Positions 56,516-64,000 of a stretch of DNA of 64,000 nucleotides are shown here, piece after piece. The stretch covers positions 38,200,051 to 38,264,050 of the forward strand of contig NC_133108.1 of the NCBI RefSeq assembly GCF_022965805.1. The letters run 5' to 3'. Position 1 is the first letter of the stretch. Each line of letters starts with the position of its first letter. The notes beneath the pieces were generated by a model. That model searched no databases and was not told the origin of the DNA. It saw only the letters and a list, made by a program, of their open reading frames with translations. The DNA is from Primulina eburnea (Eukaryota > Streptophyta > Magnoliopsida > Lamiales > Gesneriaceae). The position numbers and the translations under genes were made by a program.

Positions 56516-56879
56516 CTCGCACATACATTTTCACACGTTACCTCAAATCGGGTCCCGGTTAATCCTTTCATAATCATATCAAATTATAGTTCAATAATTA
56601 CAGATTACCAGGATTAAATTTCCGGGCATTACACTTATTTTGAAGTTTAGTCGTTTGATTATTTTAAAATAAAAGTATGATTTTATGGTTGAAGATTTAT
56701 GGATTTTATGCATTTGAGTTTTTAAATATTATTTTATGTTGGAGGGTTTTGAGGCTAGAAGAAAATGTTTATATAAAAAAAATTCCTAGTATTTATTTAC
56801 ATTTTTAAAGTTAAAAGTAAGAGAAGTTTCAGATTCAGATTTTGATTTGTGAAGATTATTGTCTAAGTTTCGTAACACA

Positions 56880-58661
56880 TATTGAATCGTTTCATTCGGA
56901 TAAACAAGCCGATCAGGCTTATCAAAATACCTGCAACCATTCATACCCAACTGATTCTTGTTTATCAGTTAAACTGATCAGCCTTACTATCATCAGTTTG
57001 CTTAGATAACATCCAATTTAGCCCAAGTGGCATGAAATAAAATTTGTTCCAAATTGAGTTTTTTGTTTAGGCATTTTAGCGGCTAGTCATTCGCCTCATA
57101 GAGCTCTAAGATATCATAGAAATATTGCAACTTGCCAAATTTTCAATTTGGTTAAATTCGAGTTTCAGTTTCCATATTGAGTTAACAATTTTACACTTGA
57201 GTAAATATATTAGAAACACAATAAAAAAATTTGTTATCATCAAAATCAAGATTATTAGAATTTCTAAACCCAACAATTACTCTCTTTTTATGATCACAAA
57301 ATTTAGATAAACAATACTTTCAACTAACATATATTGGTATTATTGGTAGAGCTTGTCGCATTACAATCGAGAATATTTCAATATAGAGGAAAATTTATCC
57401 TACATGGCACAAAAAATATTTTCCTCTTTTTTATTTTATAAGAAATTACTGTATTCAAAATCATCAAATACTCTAAAATTTAGGGGTAGCTCTTCCTTTA
57501 ATGCGAGATCGGTTTCTTATTTTTTAAAAAATTAAGTTTTGTTTTGTTTTGCTTTTATGTATTATTTTAGAGTATTTGATGATTTAGAAAATAATAATAA
57601 ATAAATAAATAAATAGGTGAAAATAGTTCTAATGGCATACAAGATAATTTCCCTCTATTTTGAAAGGTCTATAATTTTATAATTTTATATCACCCAAGCA
57701 GGTTTTGATGCCAAATTATCAATTTCGGGCGAGCCGGGGTTTTCCAGCAAAATCGAACCAAAATTACCAGAAATTTAAATATACAAAACGAAGACTGTAA
57801 TTTGACTAAATATTAGACAAAAATCGCAATATGACAAATATAAAAGATTGAAAAACAATTTTTCCTTAATTATTTAAACAAAATTATAAAGTTATAGCAG
57901 TTACTAATGTAAAAATAGGTTGAAGTGAAAAATATCTAATTTTTTTAAAGAGAAAACACCAATTATTTTTTAGTGTTTGTCTAATTTAGGTTGATTAATG
58001 TTTTATTTAATTAAAAAAACAACTAACAAGTAACATCTAACCAAATAATTAGATATTTATTGAATCAAAACTCAAACTACCAAAAAATAACCAAAATTTG
58101 AAATTAAATCGATTTTGTAGCTAGTACACAACATGCTCACCAAAGAATTAAGAAAAATACAAGTTTATAAAAACCATGTGAATAGCTAAGTATTAATCTT
58201 AGACATGAAGGGATTCTTGTTTAAGATATCTTATCTTTCTCTAATAGGAAACCTTTCATTGTCTGTCTTTTTTGAGTAGATTTGCGAACAAGGTGGCTCG
58301 TAGTTGCGCAATTTATGATTATCACCCTTGTATTGTATTGGAGGTAGGTTCTTACTCATCTTGGTTGATGAATGTAGCTTTGAATGATCTTTTATAATGA
58401 AGTTTGATTTGATACTCAATAGACCATGAAACCAAAAACCTAGTTACTTTAGTTTTCTCAAACATAATAATATAGTATAATATATATGTGATGCTATAAT
58501 ATTTATTATTTATATTACGTCTCGCTGGCTAGTTTTCATTATATATAAATGAAATTTATGGACAAAAATAATTTGGACATGTAGGTAAAAAGTAGCTAAT
58601 TAGGCCGTTTGGCATCTCACAGAAATCAAGTTAGAACAATTTGATACTTTAAATACTTGTT
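56880..58661. other. AT-rich intergenic region
   Basis: No recognised gene. A 62-codon minus-strand frame (58419-58231) has no recognised domain or signal peptide. A GCGAGCCGGGGTTTTCCAGC stretch near 57728 may be a MITE end. Confidence 0.4.
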
Positions 58662-59078
58662 TCAAGCCAACAGGAAGAGGCAATTGACAATAATCCATGC
58701 ACAGAAGGTGAAACTTTGAGCAAGATTGACAGGCCAATATCTGATCTGCGGGCTCGCTTTGCTTTTTGGTGGCTTCTTATAAACATTTGCCCCTCCTTGA
58801 GCCCCTTTCGTTGCATGAACAACTTCAACTCCTAACCCTCGTGCATTCTCATCGATTCCCACACTTAGTTTCCTCACATGAAAAGTGGCATCTGCCCAAA
58901 ATACCAAAACAAATTTCGGGTTATTTATAAAAGCATGACGAAGTACCATTCTTTATAAATATTAGTATGTATGTTTACCTCTTTCGACGGACTCGTTATT
59001 TAGATCGAAAGCTATGGCAGCTAATATTCGTGTAAGCATGGTGAAGATCATGAACCATGAAATTAACTTGGTTCTCAT
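58662..59078 (-). CDS. Small secreted or membrane-anchored protein, function unknown
   Basis: Two exons, 59078-58979 and 58891-58662, with a GT-AG intron (donor GAAAGAG|GTAAAC, acceptor TTGGGCAG) join in frame into 109 aa. The N-terminus MRTKLISWFMIFTMLTRILA followed by AIAFDLN looks like a signal peptide. The middle is basic (VHATKGAQGGANVYKKPPKS). The last 20 residues, SFTFCAWIIVNCLFLLA, are hydrophobic and could be a membrane anchor or GPI signal. A TATAAAAATA box sits 39-48 bp upstream of the ATG. I do not recognise the family; similar short plant proteins are annotated only as transmembrane proteins. Confidence 0.65.
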
Positions 59079-59116
59079 AGTGAGTGTGGTTTTGTTGGAT
59101 AAGCTCTAGGGTGAGT

Positions 59117-59126
59117 TATTTTTATA
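59117..59126 (-). promoter_or_regulatory. TATA box of the small secreted-protein gene
   Basis: TATAAAAATA on the minus strand, 39 bases before the ATG at 59078. Good match to the plant consensus; the leader would be very short. Confidence 0.5.
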
Positions 59127-59129
59127 GAA

Positions 59130-60031
59130 CCTCGGACGGGTTACATATTAAGGGAGAAATCGAATTTTTTTAAAAAATTTATGTATGGATGATTATGATG
59201 GATGCTTTATAAAAGTTATATACAACCAAGAGATTATCAAATCCAAAATGTGGAATCTCAGCTTTTATCATTTGAGTGTAAAGAAGCATAGTGCAAAATA
59301 AAGCAGGAAGCTAAAGCTGTTTAAATGATCAATAAGAGGAAAAAAGGATTTGCATGGGAATCTTACAACTTTATGATAAATAAAAAAAAATCAGAGCACC
59401 TTCTTTTTATTTGTATAAATTAATTAATAATATCTATAGGATTTGACGAATATAATTAATTGTTCTAAGTTATTTTATTATCAATCATTTAAATTTTTAT
59501 GTTTTTTAGATTAATGTTGGTTCGTGTCGACACTTTTATTCAATACGAATTTTAAAGAAAGGGAAAATCATTTTGTATGGTGATTAATAATTATTAATGC
59601 TGAGGGATAATTACATATGATGAATATGCAAAATTTTGATTTACAAAATTATGATCAGCTTGTATAATGTACGCATTATACTAAAATGTATAATGTACGC
59701 ATTATGATCAGCTTGTTTTACTAAAATGTCCTTACGACGCTTCAGTATAGCATATGTACGCACGAGAAAAAAAAATCTTTGGAGTTGGTGCATATTTTCC
59801 TTTAGCTATGTGTAGAAATAGAGATCAAAAGAAACTAAATTTAGCTTGTTTGTATTTTCTTTTGTTATTTGTAGGAATCTTGCCAAGAAGTCCAAGCTAT
59901 AATCAATTTCTTGCAACCCTGGAAACTTCTCATTTTAAAGTAGTAATTCTTTTTTGATAGATTGAAACATCACATGATTGTACTTCTTTATTGTGTTTTA
60001 GTAGATTTTATCGATTGCTTGTTTTTGTTTT
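59130..60031. other. AT-rich intergenic region
   Basis: No recognised gene. TGTATAATGTACGCATTAT occurs twice in direct orientation near 59662 and 59688, and its core is itself palindromic. Confidence 0.45.
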
Positions 60032-60338
60032 TGTAATGTCCGAGATTTTGATTCTATTAATATGAGATTATTGATTATGAAATGATGTAATTATAGCCGG
60101 GCCATTTCGAGACCAGACTGGGCAATGCATAGGAATTATGCAATTTTTGTACAGTGCTGTTGGCGTCCGAGCGGAAGAAAAGGGCCGCCCGAGCGCCCAT
60201 GTTCAACAAAAATAATTTAAGGGCCGAGAGTTTGGCGCTCGGGCGGAAGTGTTTGACCGCCCAAGCGCCAATGTTAAATGCAAATGCCGAAAGTGAGACG
60301 CGCAGTTTGAAAAGTAAGCCACTTGGCTTGGGCATGCA

Positions 60339-60401
<63 letters not shown>

Positions 60402-61852
60402 CACACACACAATTCAGTCCTTCAGAAAAGGAAATCGAGGCCAGGAGAGAGATTTTCAATTCTTGATTTTAGAATTCGAATTGTGCAAAATCCGCCCGTC
60501 TGATTTTGATCCGACTTCAGTACTGTGTTCCTATCGACACAGTCTACAATTGGACGTAAGTTTTGTTACGTTTAGACATGTTTTGAAATTATAGTATTGT
60601 CAGAATAGAATATGATTCATATATGGTGTTCTTGACGTGTTAGACATCATAAAATCAAAGTCAGAGCGAGGAATAGATTGATTGTGAAATTGTTATGATT
60701 TTTCAGACTATATTGATTCAAATTGGACAGATTTGAGTTATTAATTGATTCAAATTGTATTGGATATGGGTTATAGATTGTAATTGATATATGTTGATGT
60801 GGTATTGACGGGGATATTGAGATTGTTCCGTGATGCCGTTGATTTTGAGTTAGATTCAGATTGATCAGACTTGGTATTGATTTGAGCAGTATATTGATAT
60901 TGTCATTGTCAGATAGAGTATTGATAGACTTCGACTTCCAGACTTGAACGTCGTCAGAACTGCAACGAAAGAAAGGTATAAGTCAATGTGGTACCGGGAG
61001 AACGACTCGAGTAGGATATACTTGAGTTTCCCTAAATTACATACTTATTGTTATTATTTGTATTGATTTGAATTGATATGCTTGTTCTATTAATTTATAG
61101 AAGCATGTATTAGATGAGTATTAGACTAGTGATATTGTGACATAAGTGCCGATAGTGATGGAATCGTCACTGGCACATTGTACATTGTCACAAGATAGTG
61201 AATTAGCGATAGTGCAACAGTCTGTGACGGATAGTTCAAGACACCAGATGTTTGGTTATATCGATGGAATATAATTGGAGTTTCTTCTATTACTGAATTC
61301 GATATAGGAATGACAACGTTTGGAAACCAGGATCCCTAGACTATGATTGAGTCTAGTCTGAGACGTGGAGGCACGAGTCTGATTAGTGATTTTATATTAA
61401 TTATGTTTCTGATTTTGATACATGTTACTGATATTTCTTACATGCTTTTACATTATTATATGTTTGCATGTTTCGTTGATTTATACTGGGATGTATTTGT
61501 CACCGGAGATATCCGGCTGTTGTCGTGTTTGTATGTGTACATGAAAACAGATGGGATAGGTTCGGGGTCAAGGAGATGAAGAGAGATCGTGATTAGAGTG
61601 GAGACTACGGACTTTGATTAGATATAGGGTTTGAAACACTTGATATGTAGTTATTAAACCTTAGTTTGAATGATTGTATATATTACAAGACTTGTACTTT
61701 TAATACTGACATGTATATTAGAATGTATTCCATTACGTTCCGCATTTAATACTGTATTTTTGATAGAAAAAAAAAATTAGACCGTGTTTATTATAATTTA
61801 CTAAATTGTCCCGATGATGATTAAGTTATTGATTAGCGTCCGGGTCCCCACA
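60032..61852 (+). mobile_element. Solo LTR, same family as 28766 and 54603
   Basis: Starts TGTAATGTCCGAGATTTTG and ends GCGTCCGGGTCCCCACA, 1821 bp. Flanks GTTTT (60027-60031) and ATTTT (61853-61857) differ at one base. GC dyads (GGCGCTCGGGCGG, CCGCCCGAGCGCC) lie at 60170-60275, followed by a (TA)n(CA)n microsatellite at 60341-60410. The CACCGGAGATATCCGGCTGT segment before the end is shared with the 28766 copy. No coding sequence. Confidence 0.8.
60341..60410. repeat. (TA)n(CA)n compound microsatellite
   Basis: About 25 TA units followed by a CA run, inside the solo LTR; it explains the Tyr-Ile repeats in spurious reading frames. Confidence 0.95.
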
Positions 61853-62949
61853 ATTTTTATGTGTTTTCCTAAACTTTGTTAAAGACAACTTTGTTAACTC
61901 ATGTTGAATCTAGATGACCCACTTTTAAATGAATTGGATTTGAATGATCCAAACATGCTAAAAATTGATCACTTCTTCACATTTGCATAAGATTGGTCCA
62001 GCTAACTTCGGTATTTTCCCAAGGTTAGTTAATGATTTCGGTATAGACGGTATTTACTGATACTGTAGCAAAAAATCGGTATGCCGAATGTGTTGGTAAG
62101 GATGACATGAAATATATATCATACCGAAATTTCGTTATACTTTCGGCACGATATTGGTATTTGTTTTCTCTGTACCAAAATTTCCGGTATAGTACACGGT
62201 CTCTTTGAAAAACCAGTATACCCTATGAAAAAACCGATTTACCATACCGAACTAGCCCTACATCTAGCATTTGGTTATTCCTAGAAAAACTTGTACCACC
62301 TCCTTTGCCATGAAAATTCTAAACTTGATTATGTAAATTGGGTTATATATTAATTAGTTTTTTTTCTTCCAATTGATCAAAACTAGTGTTAGTGCGATAA
62401 TTTTTTTTTTTTTTCGTTTAGTCTGATTCGCACCGAAGTTTTCAATTTCAACCATATTTGTAAATAAATATGTACGTACGAATCATTATGACTCATAGTG
62501 ACTATTGAAGGTTTTTAGCTCACGACAAAGAAAAAAATGGCAAAAGATTTCAAATACTTTTTCACAAAGCATCTGAAAGAAGTCAAAAGGATGACACTAA
62601 GGGGAGGAATTTTGTCGAAGCACAACCATAAAAAACATTATAAAGTATAAATCCACGAACCTCTCTCGAGTTGTAGTAAATCCTTTAGAAGAAGAAAAAA
62701 TCACTAAAAAATCCAACTAGAGTTTATTAAATTAAGAGAAGACTGCAATATTCATTCGGTATGTTTTTCCTTTTACAAGGTTGGTGTTATCTATGTTTTC
62801 AAAAATTGGAGTTTAGTTATATCAGAAGTGCTATTATGATACTGTATACGTTAGTGTCATGTCATCTTCATGTCAGTGCAATGTAGACGTCAGAGGTTCA
62901 TGCAACGTCACGTCGACAAAATGACCAAAATTGCAAAAGAATAAGAGAA
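61853..62949. other. Intergenic; includes a decayed GGTAT-rich MITE
   Basis: The segment at about 62030-62250 is rich in TTCGGTAT/ATACCGAA words like the element at 9195-9594. The rest is unremarkable. Confidence 0.4.
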
Positions 62950-63290
62950 AATAGTTTATTTGGTTCATTAACTTGTTCAATTTGTGTTTGATCCATTAAG
63001 TTTTCAAATTTTTTGTTTTGATATACTATTTTTTTATTTTTAATTTTTAGCTATTTTGATTCAATTGCTGACGTGACACCGAAAAATACTGACATGATAC
63101 TGAAAAATGCTGATATGACATCAAAAAATGACAATGTAGCATTGAATATGCCGACTTTTCAGATGTCACGTCATCAATTTCACCAAAACAGTCAAAATTT
63201 AAAAGTTAATGTACCAAAACCAAATTTTGAAATTTATAGACAAAAAACCAAAATTGAATAATTTAATGGCCTAATGAACACAACTCGAGA
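62950..63290. mobile_element. Putative MITE
   Basis: The left end TTCATTAACTTGTTCAATTTG and the inverted right end (TTCATTAGGCCATTAAATTA, then TTCAATTTTGG) are imperfect inverted repeats about 300 bp apart. Direct GACATGATACTGAAAAATGC-type words occur between them. The short frame inside is not a gene. Confidence 0.4.
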
Positions 63291-63299
63291 CGACCAATC

Positions 63300-64000
63300 C
63301 CTAGTTAATAGGATCCTTTCTCAAGTAACATTAGAAAGTGTGGGATCTTATGATACAAACATGGGTGGACCCCAAATCGATTTTAGGGAGGAGAATCACA
63401 TCTAACAAGAACCTGATAAAGGAGTAATCAAATATTACTCCATTAAACACCATATGGGAAAATTGTTTTAGAATCAATACATCCTTATGGAATTAAACTT
63501 AACTTGGTGTACTGGTTTTAGAAACAGAAAAGATCTCATATATGACTGGATATCTGCTATGGGGATCGCAACAAGAACTTTTGATCTCAAGCACAAATGG
63601 GTCAACTATTTCAACAGTCAAGATACAGAAGAGAAAAATATATATACTCAATTTTTGTAAGTCTTGAATTATACGACATATGTATAGTAGATTAATATAT
63701 TATGTTATTAAATAAATACATATAGAATTTAGGAGTTCCGGAAAATATATCAATGCAGCTTTTTTTTTTGCCAAAATGTCGAGTCCTTAGAGAAATGTTA
63801 ATAAGAGAATACATTCCTTGTAGTCTAGATACTTTGGCCAGAAGAGCCTATTTTCTTAAAGAAAAATTGACAGAATGATATCATCTAACATCATTACAAA
63901 AGAGTAGCAAAAGATTAATGGTTACTAACAAACATATTCATTTATGTTGTAAAGAAAATGATCTTCCAACGATCATTGAAAGTAAACCACAAAGACATAA
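63300..64000 (+). pseudogene. Decayed retroelement or pararetrovirus-like coding relic
   Basis: Interrupted plus-strand frames read coding-like blocks, such as RKDLIYDWISAMGIATRTFD near 63528, and REMLIREYIPCSLDTLARRA near 63794 followed by HIHLCCKENDLP. The style recalls endogenous caulimovirid or retroelement polyproteins, but no reverse transcriptase or protease motif is present to decide. Many stops and frameshifts are visible. The relic runs off the right edge. Confidence 0.3.

Larger units (their letters stand above)
54603..56633 (-). mobile_element. Solo LTR with perfect CTTAT target duplication
   Basis: On the plus strand it reads TGTGGGGACCCGGACGC to CCGGGCATTACA, flanked by CTTAT at 54598-54602 and 56634-56638. 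On its own strand it therefore starts TGTAATGCCCGG and ends GTCCGGGTCCCCACA, like the solo LTRs at 60032 and 28766. It has no coding region and no partner. It contains a 51-bp minisatellite and an array of CGCGCATATGCGCG palindromes. Confidence 0.9.
50042..56879 (+). mobile_element. Old Gypsy-type LTR hosting two other LTRs
   Basis: Sequence starting TATAACGTCCGAAAATC (probably a mutated TGTAACGTCC) and ending TTTCGTAACACA appears continuous once the inserts 51111-53128 and 54603-56633 are removed, about 2.8 kb in total. It includes a GC-rich stretch (53130-53560) and a 54055-54240 segment with GACCTCAGAGGGGGCCCG. An A26 run is at 50648-50673. No target-site duplication or coding region was seen, so this is a structural guess. 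Confidence 0.4.

Noticed and set aside
56197..56617. Overlapping frames of 79-121 codons rich in AHMRE/RAYAR repeats
   Set aside because: Produced by the CGCGCATATGCGCG palindrome array in the solo LTR; open in several frames on both strands.
60075..60594. Frames with long Tyr-Ile and Cys-Val runs
   Set aside because: Translation of a (TA)n(CA)n microsatellite in an LTR.

Overview
This is nuclear DNA of a flowering plant, most likely a eudicot. Genes have many GT-AG introns, intergenic DNA is AT-rich, and nested Copia, Gypsy, PIF/Harbinger and MITE elements fill most of the space. Species cannot be read from the sequence; the protein-coding genes look asterid-like, which is an impression only.

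Layout. 1-2280 is a tandem satellite of about 58-60 bp monomers with a five-monomer higher-order repeat. It lies downstream (minus strand) of a gag-protease-only Ty3/Gypsy element, whose LTR is at 6571-6899 and which carries a 1.9 kb insertion at about 3500-5395. 7069-7613 is a hAT-like MITE. 10821-23811 is an augmin-type QWRF gene (AUG8-like, plus strand, six coding exons, about 597 aa). Its 7.95 kb second coding intron holds a PIF/Harbinger element with an apparently intact 403-aa transposase and a scrambled Copia. 24-26.4 kb holds MITEs, one a GAGCTCG-rich element with a perfect 8-bp target duplication. 26.5-35 kb is a decayed Copia containing a second terminal-repeat-like element, which contains a solo LTR with an internal 1.34 kb duplication.

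36662-41578 is a complete secondary-wall cellulose synthase gene (CESA7/IRX3 type, minus strand, 13 exons, 1042 aa). 43803-45229 is a broken TAM41-like (mitochondrial CDP-diacylglycerol synthase) pseudogene. 46428-49300 is the cytosolic Fe-S assembly gene AE7/CIAO2B (minus strand, five exons, 158 aa), whose first intron looks like a U12-type AT-AC intron. 50-57 kb is a nest of long Gypsy-type LTRs, including a solo LTR with a perfect CTTAT target duplication. 58662-59078 is a small two-exon gene for a secreted or membrane-anchored 109-aa protein of unknown function. 60032-61852 is another solo LTR of the same family. The right edge holds a MITE and a decayed retroelement-like coding relic.

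The host genes do not form one pathway: AUG8 organises microtubules, CESA7 makes secondary-wall cellulose, AE7 matures Fe-S proteins. No new defence or metabolic system is visible. The most notable signals are the AT-AC intron, the higher-order satellite beside a retrotransposon, the palindrome arrays in LTRs, and the rearranged Copia in a live gene's intron. Exon boundaries were derived by hand from splice consensus, reading frame and remembered family conservation, with no alignment or transcript support.
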